Positions 34,025 to 47,745 of a stretch of 64,000 nucleotides of DNA are shown piece after piece. The translations under genes were made by a program, and so were the position numbers. The notes beneath the pieces are model-generated. The model did no database searches and was not told the origin of the DNA. It was given only the letters and a program-made list of their open reading frames with translations. The stretch's first letter is position 1. Every line of letters starts with the position of its first letter. Origin of the DNA: Prostheceraeus crozeri (Eukaryota; Platyhelminthes; Polycladida; Euryleptidae); assembly GCA_907163375.1 (NCBI GenBank), contig CAJQUW010015437.1, positions 1,054,001-1,118,000 of the forward strand, given 5' to 3'.

Positions 34025-35387
34025 CAGGGTGTCCGCGCTCCCTGGAAAACTCCTGGAAAATGAAATTTTACCCTGGAAAACCTAGAAATCCTGGAAAACT
34101 CTTGGAAATTTTGAGACTAATTAAAACGCTAATTGCAAAATGCTGAATTCATACTTACTCTATGGTTGAAGTGTTTTCTATTTTTCCTGATTTTATTCTT
34201 CATATCTCCACTTATTTGTTACAAATGCAGTCTTCATTCTAATACAATTGTTTTGGTTTTATAATATTTCAGTGACTGGAATCTCCTATCATAACGTAAA
34301 CAACATTAATAAGACCGAACTGCGTGGTATGGTTAACTATGAACTGCTGTCGAACTCCTAATCGATGTACAGTATGGTGAATTAGTAGCTGTGAATTCCC
34401 TCATGAACGCTGCGCGGTATGGTGAACTAGGAGTTGTAAATTCCCTCAATAACGTCGTGTGGTATGGGAAACTAGGAGCCGTAATCTAGGATTAATGTTA
34501 TTACACGCTTGATTGCTGTGTGGCAGAATCTACTGACGCAAAATGGTGCTAAACCTATGAACTTCATTTAGGCACCAGACTTGTTCCGAATGATCCGAGA
34601 CTAATATAGAATATTTTCAAACACATTTTAAGTAGGTTTTCAGTATGCAGATATATTATTCCCGACACGTCGTGTGCCAATGAGCTTTCCTCGGTCAATT
34701 CTTCTCTGTGTCATTCTCTTAAACTGATTGTGATTACTCTCATGCATATTCAGCACACCAACCATTATGTTCCTCTTTCTGACTCTTGGTCTTCCACGGA
34801 TTCACGCAGCAATGCTTCAGTTCAAATGATCTTATCTGAATGACAACGCTCTGACGTTCACCTTGTTGCATTTTATTATAGAGTGGACTTCACAGATATT
34901 CCGTTAATTATTACATTTCATTGTTAAGTATTTTATTTTTCGTTATTGATTGTTATACTCCTCAATTGATTTTGTTCTCCTCAATCCGCAAGCTTTAAAT
35001 TTGTTGCGATTGATTGTATTTTCTTTTTTTTAGAAATATAATGTAGCCGTCTGATGCATAAATTGGTATTTTTTTATTTGGAATCACCTGCGCCTTAAAA
35101 TTCAACCAATTTCACGCCACTTTTCAAATTTTTTCGTCAATTATATTAATTTTATGGTGTGTAAGCTCCTTATCCACTGAACTTTGGGCAGATTTTCCCG
35201 GAATTTTTCTTTTAAATTTGACGCGTGCATTTGAGTAAAATTTCCTTGCAGAAAGTCTGGAAATTTTCGTTCAAATTTGACCCCTGATTTTTGGTAAATT
35301 TTCCTGGAAAACCTGGAAAATGAATTTTACCCTGGAAATCCTGGAAAACACCTGGAAATTTTCATTCAAATTTGCGCGGGCACCCTG
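34025..35387. mobile_element. DNA transposon with CTGGAAAA-rich ends, 6-bp target duplication
   Basis: Ends are CAGGGTGTCCGCGC and, reversed, CAGGGTGCCCGCGC. The flanks AGATTG at 34019-34024 and 35388-35393 are identical, giving a 6-bp target duplication. Both ends carry repeated CTGGAAAA/TTTTCCAG words (34038-34110 and 35300-35365), a likely transposase-binding array. A ~46-bp tandem repeat lies at 34326-34490. The superfamily is uncertain: the ends look hAT-like, but six bases is short for hAT and would also suit Dada-type elements. Non-coding. Confidence 0.8.
34326..34490. repeat. Tandem repeat, ~46-bp unit, 3-4 copies
   Basis: Units contain GGTATGGTGAACTAGGAG and AATTCCCTCA with diverged spacing, internal to the nested transposon. 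Confidence 0.75.
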
Positions 35388-35540
35388 AGATTGGAACTAT
35401 TGAAATAATGAAAAAATTGAAATAATATTAGAAACCTAATAATTTGACAGTGATGTTAGTCCTACATGGGGGTAATGAAACAATTTCAAAGAATAGAATC
35501 GGTAACAAATCATACAGGGTTGGGAACCACGGCTATAATG

Positions 35541-38500
35541 GTATGAATTGCAGCATGAAAAAAGAGAAATGTCACATCATGACGCTGAGTAATGGCGACG
35601 ACAAAACCAATGAAAAGAGGAGTTCGCTCGTCTCTGAGTCTGAGAGACCCAAGTGATGTGGTTCTTTCCCGTTTCTTCGGAACATAGTGACAAAGGGGGT
35701 GGTTTAGCTCATCATAGTTCTAAAGGAAGCTTGTAGTTAGTCAGTGCCTCTTATCGTCAAGGGATCACGTGAATTCACATATGCATCTCAACCACGTCCC
35801 TCAGGAGTCATCACTGATGTACAAGATCAAAAAAGGTCTCATCCTGCTTATCGGCAACTGGTTTGACTATTCGCGAATGAACGTTGATAATTAGCTAAGT
35901 TTTTATTAATTTCTAGACACGTATCTGCACTGATGCTCACTTAATAGAACTCGCTATTCTTTCATTTAACTTTGCCATCGTTAGGGCTATTGATTTACTA
36001 TCCAATTAATTGTTATTAAAATTGATAGCACTGTCAGCGATAATGTGATGAATAACAACCTAGAGTTTGATAATAGTGGCTGAACAGGAATCACGGTCTA
36101 GGCGATCCTAGGTGTGGACGATATAGGAAGGCCGCATTCTATTATTTTTGTTGCTGTCCTTGACCGAGTTCTACTAGAGTCCCGAGTAGGGTTGGCAAAA
36201 CTCCGAAGTTTATTTTTTGCTGCGGAGGAAATGAAAAAATCAAATACTTCGCGAGCTTTATCGAAGTTTATTATTTTTGGATGAATACAAAGGAATTCCC
36301 CCAGTATATGATCAGGAACTGTTCGAAGTTTATTTCGCAGGTTATTCTAGATGACATGTGACCTAGAAACAGTCAATATTGGTCATAATTTTTCGAATAT
36401 ACAGTTGGCCATAAAACATGGCAGCGTATTTTCTAACTCTTTTCTTTCTTGAATTTAGTGACACTTTCTGTTCGCGTACAGTCATGAAATCTTGATTGCC
36501 TTTGGGCAATGCCATGAAGTTGTTATTTCAGGCGTCAATTCTCAAACGAATGTTTCTTGGAATTGGTGGGTCCAAATTAGTGAAAACATATACATTGTTT
36601 TAACGTAGTGCCGTCACTAGACTGTGTTTACTCTAAGAATGATTTTACTATGTGAAGAAAGGAAATTTCCGCCTGTGTCATAGCATGTAAAAGTCATTCT
36701 GGTGAGATGACTAGCCGAAGAATGTTTTCATATTGATTACAGGTAACTCTTTGAGTTCAACTTTTGCATTGTAAATTTTGATGCGAATTAGAAGATTTAG
36801 AAGTCAACATTTTGAGCGCTATGTCAACATCTATCATTAGCATTTATCAGTTTGTATAGAATATGTTCAGGCTATATGGACGGTGCAACGATTGAGCTTA
36901 TCGACAATGATGTTAATCAACAATAAAATCGGCATTAGAGAGCAATTTTATTTATATACATCATCGCTTTAAAAGTCATCGTCATCCTCCTGATTACCCT
37001 CCACCGTTGCCATATATTTCTGCACCAATTCTGGTTCCACTCCCATCTCGCCACCGAAGCAGAAGTCCACCATCTCAACACTTTCCGTCGCTTCATTTTT
37101 TTCATTATGCTGGATGAATTTCCGCATGATTAAATACAGTCTACTTCGACTTCTGTACATGTACACGTACATGAAAGTGAGATTTCAGATTTAGTTGTCT
37201 CTATTAGCATATTTGATCCTTGAATCAACGATTGCGATTGCTGGTAGAATTAATGGATTACAGGCAATAGCATTCTTAACATTTTGATAATTTCATAATT
37301 TATTTAATTTTCAAATACCACATTTCGTTTAAATAGCCCTAATCAATTACATGTATAATACTAACATTTACTTCTCAAGACAAAAGGCTTTTTGCAATTT
37401 TTAGCATACATGTACATTGTTAAAATGAGATCGCATCCAATTCAATGAGATTAATTTATTTATCAACATGATTCTAATGCAGAGTAAGGATTGAATTCAG
37501 GTAGAATGTTCTTTTACATAGCGTAGTTTGTAGACTATAGCTTTTATGCTCATAAGTCATGACATACTTTGCTGACCAGATGCTTACTACTGACCAGATT
37601 TTTTTTATATCACGAAAACAATAGGCCACCTGACAACTATTTGGATATTTACATTTGATATTTCACTTACTTTGCAAGTATATCTACGCATGCGTTGAAT
37701 TTTTGGCCTATGTAGGCATATGACTATATATGGGTAAAACACATTCTAGAAAGTATGAGCTATATATGCGAGCTAAAATTACTCAAAATAGTTATCTGTT
37801 GACTGCAACTCTAAAGCTGAGAATTGCGAGCCCTGTGGGTTCTCAATTAATAAATAACCTATCGGTAATGAACAGGCTGACTATTAACTTTTATCTAGCG
37901 CATTGAAATTTTATAAAAACTCAATTCCGTCTCTCTGTTGAATATCATTAATTACAACCTGAACATTTTGTCCCTTCTGGTCTGTTGCCGCACCCCATTC
38001 CCCTTTGAGGGTGCAGCTACAGCAGTGCCACACGCCACACCACAACATCCAATGCAAATGTACTTTGTAAACACATGTATCTTCGTAAACACATAATATG
38101 ATCACAAACGCTTGAAACATTGTGAGTTGTGATTGCGACTCACATAAGATTACTATAGGAACAAGCTCTTTGCCGAAAATTGTTGACCACCAAATAATAG
38201 CGGTCTTCTACTATGTACTGTACATTAAAGAGCGGAGTAATCAAACGAAGAATTGTTTACTCATCGAATCATTCGTTCCTTGAACGACGAATAAAACAAA
38301 TTCGAACGTTGCAGCAGTCTTATTTCCGAAACCGTATTCATGGTAAGCGGGATATGTCTCTGTCTTAATTTGATTGGCTCTTGAAGGAAAATCAGTTAGT
38401 CCACTGATGAACACCTACTTATCACAGCCTGTAAAGCAGTAATTAATTCTTGAATGATAAATTAAAATATACCTTTCATAAATATTTCGTCCAAACCCTA

Positions 38501-39159
38501 GTCCCGAGTCGTAAAAACATAGTTGGAACAGGACCCGGATTGATTCCAATCTATGCGCGGATCAGTAAAATTAATCTTTTTCTACACTTGATCATCCTTA
38601 ATGGAAACACCGATTACCTTTGTCGTGCAATCGCAGCAATCAACTAGAATAGTAGATTATTGATTAACAAATTGCTTGTATTATGCTAGTGTGTTAGTTT
38701 GACTGATAGAGCTGTAGAGCAGGAAAATGATATAGATGAAATATCAACCATAACATGATCATCTTTTGAAAATTCAAGTCGGTTTTATCTATATTTCCTC
38801 AATATTCAGATGTTGAGCCAAATTCGCTAACTCTGGCTGTACCTAACATAATTTCCTTTGTGAATGTGTAGACTAAGTCAGATGATTTGCCGCACCATGA
38901 CAGATTCACACGGCTGTAGTTTTTTTTATCATCTTTCAGGTCTTTAAGATCTTTTTGACTTCCCCCTTCAGACATTTATGTCAAAATGGAGTATTATAAC
39001 ACACATTTCAGCCCGAGTTCTTGGCATTTCAGGCCTAGACCCACTTCCAGGTCTGTATAGGCGAAAAGAAGAAACGCGGTATTAATGATTCAACCTTTAA
39101 TATCTTGAACTTGTTATTAAGCTCCATTTTGTGCATCAACAGTGTTGAGTAGCCTATTT
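35541..39159. other. Long unannotated stretch
   Basis: No gene, RNA or element limits recognised. Near 36205-36345 the word GAAGTTTATT recurs three to four times, possibly a degraded repeat. Small open frames (up to 70 codons) are scattered on both strands. Confidence 0.45.
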
Positions 39160-39835
39160 TTTATAACATATATTTTCCATTTATGATTTTTCTATCTCTT
39201 GTGTTCTATATTTTCCTCATATAGGTATATTTTTTAATGCATTTTTTGCAGCAGTATTTTCTATTTATAATATTTTTCTATGTGTATTCTATACCAGTAT
39301 TATCAATTTATAATATTTCTACCTATATCCTGTATTTCATTTTTTTATACATTTTCTATATATTTGTTGCACCAGTGCTTCCTATTTTTGATGTTTTAAT
39401 CCATCTCTCATGCTCTGTATTATCCTGATATATTTTCCATGTATTTTTTTTCACCAGTATTTTATATTTATAATATTTTCCTATGTATGCTTTACATTTG
39501 TATTATCAATTTATAATGTTTCTATCTATGTCATATTTTTTCAATTTTCCTTATTTTTTTCTATGTATTTGTTACACCAGTAATATTTGTTTATTATATT
39601 TCTATCTACCTTTTATGTTTAATTTTTCTTAATATTTTTTTCTATATATATTTTGCACCAGTATTTTATTCATATAAGTTTCTATGTATTTGTTATTCCA
39701 GTTTATTCTATGTATTTTTTAGACAACTATTTTCTACTTGTAATATTTTTATATGTATATATTACACCAGTATTTTCTATTTATATTTTTTCTATCTCAT
39801 ATGTTATATATATTTCTAAATTAATTCAATTTAAT
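39160..39835. repeat. Degenerate T-rich minisatellite
   Basis: Words such as CACCAGTATTTTCTATTTAT, AATATTTTTCTATGTAT and TTATCAATTTATAATATTTC recur about ten times at spacings of roughly 40-100 bp. The strand is strongly T-rich. Copies are well diverged. Confidence 0.8.
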
Positions 39836-39983
39836 CTAATTTCGGCCTAATTCAAACTGAGATGACTTATACATTTGGCGAATTTCTTATCACTATAGTA
39901 CGCATAACCATCATTTTGGTTAACACATTGCTTATAAATGAAGTATGCAGAGTTTTATATATACTCATTTATACCTATTTCAC

Positions 39984-40290
39984 GAAAGGCTGCAAAGAAG
40001 GGCACATCGAATCATTTGTGGTATGAATTGTACTTATGATTGTCTTGAGAGTCTTACGTAGAGGAGAATAAGAGCAGAGAAGAGTCGTGCAATGTTATCT
40101 CTCAAATCATCCTCTGAATCGAAGCCTGCCTTCCTGTAGCAAGTGCGCGCGCGCACCACTCGACGTCTTAAATCTTTCGCGGCACATGAGAGCGTTCCTT
40201 CAGACCTCATATTGACCTGCTTATCACTATTTATTTGTGCAACTTCATGCTTTTGATGATTTTCATTCAATCTAAATAAATGAATTCCTA
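39984..40290 (+). pseudogene. LINE ORF2 C-terminal remnant (CR1-like)
   Basis: The plus-strand frame gives ERLQRRAHRIICGMNCTYDC, then LESLT, a stop and RRIRAEKSRAMLSL. ERLQRRAHRII is the characteristic block near the end of CR1/Jockey-group ORF2 proteins (the intact LINE here has LQRVDKRAHNII). Only the last hundred or so codons remain and stops interrupt them. AAATAAATGAATTCC at the end resembles a short 3' tail. Confidence 0.6.
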
Positions 40291-42983
40291 TTCTATTCTA
40301 TTTAGCAACATGACTTTAATGTCCAGCCTTGATTAGCAATAGTTGCTTCATCGCTTGGGTGGATTTATTTAAGATGACACCTCAGAATGTTCACATTTTA
40401 GCCAGCTCTTAAAACAAACATCGTTTTGGAGCAGATGGCCAGTAATGTATTTTCATAACTGCATGAAAGCACTGTTGGATCTCAAGATTTACAGAGCACA
40501 TCGGAATAACTGACGGCGACATACGGAAGTTGTGTTTGCACTTTTTGAAATTAAAAGTTCAATCGTTCCCAGAGTAAGCGTAAGTTGAATGAGCAGAAAT
40601 AAAAAGCATGTACAATATCCTACATCGTGATCACATTGTCCATGTTATATTGCAGAAGTTATTCTATCCATGATGCAGTTCATGACCGGAAATCACATCG
40701 ACAGCATTCAGTAATCAGCAAAGAATGGTCGATCAGTTTTAGAGCGCTTGTTTTCCCCGAAAAGAGAGGAGCTATAGTCGATCTAAAATCAATAGCGACT
40801 TCCATTTATGACAATTTAATTGTACAAAATAACAGTAAATACGCAGGATCAATGATACAAGGTTTTATTTAAAAAAGGCAGCACATTCTAGGTCACAACT
40901 CAATGACAATCAAATTCAATCACATCTTTGGAAAATGATTTAGATCATCATTTTTAGAATATTTAGAACTACACACTGTGTTAGAATAAAATAAATTAAT
41001 ACTAGCATGAAGAAAAAATGCATTGAAGTACTTGAGATTCGACCGTGATTCCGTACACAAATCTAAGTGCTAAAACAGAGCTGTCAAATGACTTTCGAAT
41101 GTGAATATTTTTTCTGTTTTTTACGTTAAATCTATCTCTAAAAAATGATTTTAAAGTCTACCATTTATACCTATTTCACGCTGAATACTGCATTAAGTCC
41201 ATTGCAAGCAAAACTTCATTCAGAGTGACCGTTATTGATTAGAAGCATGTTTACGTAGTTATACATCTCACATTTATAATGTCTTAGGGTATTCGTCCTA
41301 ATACAGTTTACTTCCGTAAACAATGTAGCCGGAAATGCGAAGAATGAAACGGAGTGGCAATTCATTACTTATTTATCCTTTGAGCTAGTGAAAAGATAAA
41401 ATTATATGTTACATCAGGCTTATAGAAAATTCGGTCTCTGACAACTAAATATTTAATACAGACCATGATACAAACCTTTCTATTTGTCATTTGTAAATTG
41501 CCATATTTTTAGGTATACCCTAAGTGTGATTTTATGAGTAGGATTAGCATCATGATTTCATCATTAGCAGGTGAATGCTATAGGCCCTACTCAATCGATA
41601 CGAACGATGTTTTCTAGCAGCCTTGACATTGCACATTTGAATATTATGTCAACTCAATCCATTTTTCTGTCCATTGCACTTCACATGAAATTTTTGAGCT
41701 GCAATCTAACTTAAAGGTACATGGCAAAGAGCAAGTATATTGTTAAATATTAAGTTTTCGGTCACACCTAACACTTGTCTAAATTACTAACTAGCAGAGA
41801 GCATTCCGCTGTCAATAAAAAATCATGTGTAGAATTGAATAAAAATAGGATGGAATCGTAAAACTCCTTGCGGTTGGAATTCAGTTAATGTGGGGATAAA
41901 TTAAATTTCTAAAACATGATCTGTGATTTTGCGCGCATGATTCAATCAAGATATAGTAAATCAGGTTTTACTTTTTATCTGAATAATTTTATCTCGAAGT
42001 TAATTATAGTCGTCTTTGATTACGATAATTCTTCTAGTATCAGGTAATTTGTCACATGACAAGCGCAAGAAAAAGCTCTTTTTGACAAGGTTGAGCCTTA
42101 AAGTAATAATCACTTCCATTGAAGTTAATAGAGAAAAACATTACCTTTCCAAAATAATCGGTGATTCGAAGGATTTGTGAATAAAATTGCCATCATGATT
42201 TTCCTTTGTAATTTCTCCAAAGTACCGGTACTAAAATAGCTCCTTTAAAAAAATCGAAATTGCTATCACATTGGCGATACAAATTTTACTAGGTTGTTGC
42301 TCCGCCAAAATATAATTTCGCTATAGTTTGTGTCTTCGGCATACGATGCCATCCTGCCTATGCCGGATGAAGCTGAGTGGATTTTTCCAATATTCTATGC
42401 GTGACCCCGGCAAGAAGCTGAAATTTCAGCCCAATCTCGACCTTATAAATTTGAGACCGGTCGGCCGTAGAGGCCTCGACGTATCGAGGCGTGCGATAAG
42501 AATGATGTGGCGAGAATTCATGTGTAATTAGTAATTTGTATTAGACGAAGCAAATAATTTACGACAGTCGCTCTTTTGAAGTGCCATTTTATGAACAATC
42601 TCACTGTTTCTAATTCTTCATCAAGTGACCTTCAAAACCAACTAATTACTCGTACACTGCTCCCATAATGTTGTAGCTGCGACATTATCTTTTGATTTAT
42701 GGCACTCATTATCAAACACTAGCCACTTTATTCAGCTTTTCAGAAGATACAGACTATGTATGATTCCAATTAATTTTTTAATCCGAAATTTCTGTATTTG
42801 CAGGTGTGAAGAAATACGATAAACAGAACATGTCTGGTAAATTCCTCTATTTCTGCACTACATTTGTTTGTGGCACCTTCCGTTGAACTATGTCTACAAT
42901 ATTGTCAAGTTGCCGGAACCTTTTGCTGTCTCAAGCTTACTTTATGACTTTTCCATAGAGTCTATTTTGAAATTAGAGATGAC
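40291..42983. other. Unannotated stretch before the LTR element
   Basis: No recognised gene or element. Open frames of 67-81 codons (40627-40872, 42328-42531) match nothing known. Confidence 0.45.
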
Positions 42984-42988
42984 ATAAT

Positions 42989-43180
42989 TGTGCCGTACGA
43001 GTGGTTATACACTTATTAAAGTACATGCGGCTAAGTAAAAACACATCGTTTCACTATCACACGGTAAGCGATTGTGATACCTTTTATTTCAGATTCAATG
43101 CTGTTATAAACAAGCGTGACCTTGAGATGGTTAATAACATAAATATTCGCAGCCATAGATAGCGCGTGGCGTACATTACA
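42989..43180 (-). repeat. 3' LTR of the gypsy element
   Basis: 192 bp, beginning TGTGCCGTACG and ending TACATTACA on the plus strand. Near-identical to the repeat at 47746-47930. Confidence 0.95.
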
Positions 43181-43220
43181 TCTCTCCCCCTTTAATGAAG
43201 ACGTGAAAGGGTTCCTTATC

Positions 43221-43325
43221 TAACACAGTTTCTTGAAACTTCAAACACAGTTCTCTGAGATTTCGAATACACAGTTAATTGAAATTTCGAATACACAGTT
43301 CTTTGAGATTTCGAACACATCCGGC
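43221..43325. repeat. Short tandem repeat in the gypsy 3' region
   Basis: Three to four copies of an ACACAGTTCTTTGAGATTTC-like unit at about 30-bp spacing, between the integrase end and the 3' LTR. Confidence 0.8.
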
Positions 43326-43521
43326 GGCGCACAATCTTCGTCTTCGTTCATTCCGAGGTCCTCACGATAGTCCATTGTCCAACGATTAGGTACTTACTCT
43401 ATTTACATTAGTTACTAACTTGAATTACGATTAGGTTACATAAAATATAAAAAAAGTAGACCTTACAGCTCAAGAATAAAACAAGAGAAACCTGGAAAAC
43501 TATACAATTCGTTATATCACA

Positions 43522-46500
43522 TCAGTATAATTCATGGTTGTTGAATCTTGCTGGGCGAGACCTATTAGTTCGCAAAGGATACCGTCTATCCACCTGAATG
43601 GATGGAGAAACTATCAAAGGTTCTGTAACTTGTTGCGTTGGGAGACTCTGAGGACAATCACTGTCGTACGATGTGATTGGGGTATCAGTAGTTCGTGGAG
43701 AATCAACTAAAGATTGGGAATAATCTGAAGGCTCAGGAATCGGTTTCATTACAGATGAATTTCTACTCTTTACCTTTCCCGTCTCGGAAACAACTGTCTT
43801 CTTCGATCCCTCGTCCTTAACAATAGTGTACTCCATATTTTCAAAACGTGGCTCAAGTTTACCTTTGACCTCGTACCTTAGTAGAACTTTCGATCCTACT
43901 GGCATTTCAACGTGTTTCGCATTTCGGGCTGAATCTGCGTACATCTTACCCATTTCCTTCGACAACGAGTCTCGATCTCTAACCTCTCCTTCAGCGCAAC
44001 TGCCTAAAGTCTTAACAACACATGTATCGTGTTCCTGAACAGCCTGTAATTCAGGTAGTTTCGTCTTCAGAGATCTCTTAAAAAGCATGACAGATGGTGG
44101 TACTCCGGTCACGGAGTGAGGAGTGGTACGATAGATCAGGAGAAACTTATTCAATTCTTGCTTCAAATCAAGGTTCTGTGCAGCGGCAATTCTTAAGAAC
44201 TTCATAAGAGTACGATTCTGACGTTCTACCTCGCCGTTGGCCTGTGGCCACAAAGGTGTAGTATGGTGATGATAGACATTTATGGTACTGAAATAGCCTT
44301 GCAGCTTCTCTGAGAGAAAAGGTGGACCGTTATCAGAAGTGATAGTGTCTGGGTAGCCATGCTTCGCCCATATCTCATCAAGGGTACTTATCACATCATC
44401 ACTGGTCGTCTTAACCATCCACTTGGCCTCGAACCACCGTCTAAAATAGTCAACGACAACAAGGAGTCGGTTTCCATCTGGAAAGGGTACTAAGAAATCC
44501 ATGGAGACGGCTTTCCAAGGTCCTACTGACAACTTGCTACGGCACAAAGGTTCAACGTTAGCCCTTTCAACAGAGACAAGAACGCATGCCTTGCATGACT
44601 TGCAAATCTTCTCAGCTTCCCTATCAATACCAGGCCACCATACCTTAGTGCGTAGGCGCTGCTTCGTTTTGACGATGCCCTGATGACCTTCGTGACCGAT
44701 CTCTAAGATCCTTTGCCGGTACCTAGCTGGAATTATCAAGCGGGTACCTCTGAGTAAAAGATGACCTAAGACGGTCAATTCATTCCGAATTGCCTTATAA
44801 GAAGGAGGGACAAGAGAGGAATCCCAATCATCTGCTAACACTGCTTCTCTGATTAGCTTCAACTCTTCGTCGACAGCAGAGGCTTCCTCAATCTCTCTGG
44901 GAGTTAGGGTTCTCGGGACGGCAGATTGTGCAACAAAATATATGTAGTCGTCTTTATCAGTACTTCTGGACGGCTTGCTCGAAGAACGAGAAAGAAAGTC
45001 TGCAATGTTCGTATGGCCAGGAATGTAGTCAATCGTGAATTGGAAACACTGAAGTCGTAAAACCCATCGCTCAATACGTGCAGAAGGCTTGGAGTTTGGA
45101 GAATACAAGTATATTAGTGGTCTGTGATCAGTCTTCAAATGAAAGGGACCTCCGAGAAGGTATGTCTTGAAGTATTCACAGCCCCAAACTATTCCTGAAG
45201 CCTCTTTCTCAGTAGCTGAATAGCGCCTCTCAACCTCAGTTAATCCGCGACTTGCGTAAGCGATCGGTCTGAGTTCACCTCCTACATCCTGCATGAGGAC
45301 GGCCCCTAATCCTACCCCACTAGCGTCAGTTATCAGCGTCTTGGGAGAATTCGGGTCGTAAGCAGTGAGCTTCACGTCACGTCCTATAGCTTCCTTGACA
45401 GTCTTGAAAGCTCGTTCTTGGTCAATACCCCAAGAAAACTGGGTGCCCCTCAGAAGCTTTCTAAGAGGTTCAGAGATGGTGGCTAAATTTGGAACAAATT
45501 TCCCACAGTAATTAACCAAGCCTAAAAATGAGCGTAGTTCAGACACGTCCTTTGGAGCTCTACAGTTGATTATGGCATCTGCCTTGTCCTCAGTAACAGA
45601 AATACCTCCAGGAGAAATCTTGTGGCCAAGAAAGTCGAAAGATCTAGATCCGAAAAGACACTTATCTCTATTCAAAGTGAGTCCTGACGACTTAAGCTTG
45701 CTTAAAACCTTCTCCAGACGTTCCCTGTGTTCCTTTTCATCCGAGCCGAACACCACTATGTCATCCATGTAGCTTACAACACCCTCACACTGAGCAAGAA
45801 GCTGGCTTATGATATGATGGTATATTTCTGGTGCGGCATTGATGCCAAACATAAGTCGCTTGTACTGGAAAATACCGAATGGGGTAATGAACGTGGTTAT
45901 ATTACGTGACTCTGGAGCTAATTCAATCTGATGGAATCCTAGGTTCATATCAAGTCTGGAGAAAACTTTTCCTGTGCAAAGCTTTGTAACTGAGTCATTT
46001 ACCAAGGGGAATGGGTACTTGATTCTTTCTATTGCCATATTAGCCTGTCGCATGTCAACACAGATACGTACTTCGGTACCACGACTATTGGACTTATCCA
46101 CTTAAACGGTTTGTTCTATGACGTCGGCCTCGAACAACTCGTTCAGTGCCTGTTTAACCTGTTCTTGCAGCTGAAATGGGATTGGACGAACTTTCTGCGC
46201 TACAGGACTAACTGTTTTATCGATGGATAAATCTAGCTGATAATCAACCAGTATTCCTAATCCTGAGAATAATGATTCATGCTTTAAGAGCATGTTATCT
46301 AGATCAGAGCTCCTTCCCACAGAGTTGACATTTAACGAAACAAGTCCTAGTTCGCTGGCTGTCCTTTTCCCTAAAATAGGTATGTCTTCTCCGACGAATA
46401 CAAGAAACTCAGCGTCAACAGATCTGTCACCTACACTGACCTTGGTCGTAAATCTACCTTTAACATTCAATCCCTCTCGATGACCATAGGAGTAAATCTT

Positions 46501-46700
46501 TTCATTTTCAACCTTCCACGACTCGCAGTGGATCCCACTATCCTTCAGCCTGTTCCATGTCTCTTCATCGACTATATTCATGGAAGCTCCTGTGTCAATA
46601 AGTAAACCAAGTGATGAACCACCTACAGAACAAGTCACCATCTCTTTGTCATCAGAACTACATACCGACCTGCAACACGCTGAATCCGCCTCTGATTGGC
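43522..46700 (-). CDS. Gypsy pol region: protease, RT, RNase H, integrase
   Basis: Part of the gypsy fossil. Domains from N to C on the minus strand: an aspartic protease motif LLIDTGAS (near 46600); reverse transcriptase with FSRLDM and YMDDIVVF (near 45950 and 45765); RNase H with TDASGVGLGAVLMQ (near 45340); an integrase zinc finger of H-H-C-C type (HEGHQG ... CKSCKAC, near 44700-44570); and an integrase core with catalytic D-D-E positions in MDFLVPF, SDNGPPF and GEVERQN (about 44510, 44330 and 44225). Family role: copying the element RNA into DNA and inserting it. No chromodomain is evident at the C-terminus. Confidence 0.9.
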
Positions 46701-46779
46701 TGACAACTGTGAAAGCATAAGCTTGTTCCCTACCACTACCTGCACTCTCATCCGTACTAGGCCTATTCTCTTGAATCAA

Positions 46780-47591
46780 GTTCACTTTGCTTTTAGTCCT
46801 ACAGCATGCAGTTGCATGTCCGGTTTTCCTGCACTTGTTGCACTTCATTTTCCACCCGGGACACTTAAAATCCTTAGCCATATGTCCAGTCTGACCGCAA
46901 CGGTAACATAAGGCATTAGGCATACCTTTGGAGCTTGGCCTACCGAAATGTCTTTTCTCTTCCTGCTTAAAACTACCTTTCCTGCCCGTTCCACCTGCAC
47001 CCCTGTCAGGTTTGAAACGCCGAACGCTATTCACCGTTTTTGTACTAGTTTCCTGAAAGTTCCTAGCCTGGGCTCTTGTGACTTCAAATGCTCGGCACCT
47101 TTGGACAACATCATCTAATGACTGTTTATCACCTTTCTCTAAAATTTTCTCACGTAATGTCTGGGCTCTCAACCCTCTACGATTTGGTCAATGATCGCCT
47201 CCTCTGGGTTATCAAGGTCGCACAGACCTGCTTGTTGCTTCACTCTTGTGATAAATTGGTCAACACTATCGTTGTCTTGCTGTAATTTACGAAACAAATG
47301 GCGCTCGTAAGTCTTGTTGGTTTTAGGTGCAAAGTACGTGTTTAAACTATCACAGCACAACTGGAAACTATCGGTGCCTTTAGGCTCAGCGGCTTCAAGA
47401 GTTTCATAGATGTCTTGTACGCGTACATCACTGCCTGCAAGATGCAACAACAAAGCCTTTTTATGGTCAGCTGATGTGATATTTCTACCTACAGCTAAGT
47501 AGTTGAAACTCCGCAAATACTTCTTCCATCTCGAGTTAGCACTTTCCGATTTAACGTCGAACGAGCCTAAGCCTAGGTTTTCAAGACTCAT
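46780..47591 (-). CDS. Gypsy gag region with two zinc knuckles
   Basis: Part of the gypsy fossil. The likely start is the ATG at 47589-47591, whose product begins MSLENLGLGSFDV. A retrotransposon-gag capsid-like region follows (LRSFNYLAVG ... FVPKT-like, FRKLQQDNDSVDQFITRV). A basic linker then leads to two CCHC zinc knuckles (CYRCGQTGHMAKDFKC and CNKCRKTGHATACC, near 46905-46790). In the family these proteins form the particle and bind RNA. An alternative start farther upstream would lie in or next to the 5' LTR. Confidence 0.85.
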
Positions 47592-47745
47592 TTCTTTAAA
47601 TAAAAAATAATGAACCCTATCACAAATAACCAGAAATAACTTTATAGAAAATAATAAAGAAATTATTTCCGCAAAATCAATGAAACCCGTGGCAGCATAG
47701 AACACTTTTAACCCGTTTTTTTGTTTTTCCTCAGTCGCCAAATTA

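Larger units (their letters stand above)
33437..35532. mobile_element. hAT element carrying a nested second element
   Basis: The left end CAGTGGTTCCCAACC and the right end reversed CCGTGGTTCCCAACC match at 14 of 15 bases. Perfect 8-bp duplications CTATAATG lie at 33429-33436 and 35533-35540. The CAGTGGTTCCCAACC terminus is a familiar hAT/Charlie-type end. About 0.73 kb belongs to this element; the rest is the insert at 34025-35387. No transposase frame is seen. Confidence 0.9.

Noticed and set aside
36205-36345. Recurring GAAGTTTATT words.
   Set aside because: Only three to four scattered copies with no unit length or ends; left as unexplained.
43826-46911. Several 60-71-codon plus-strand frames across the gypsy element.
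   Set aside because: All are antisense shadows of the element's own coding strand.
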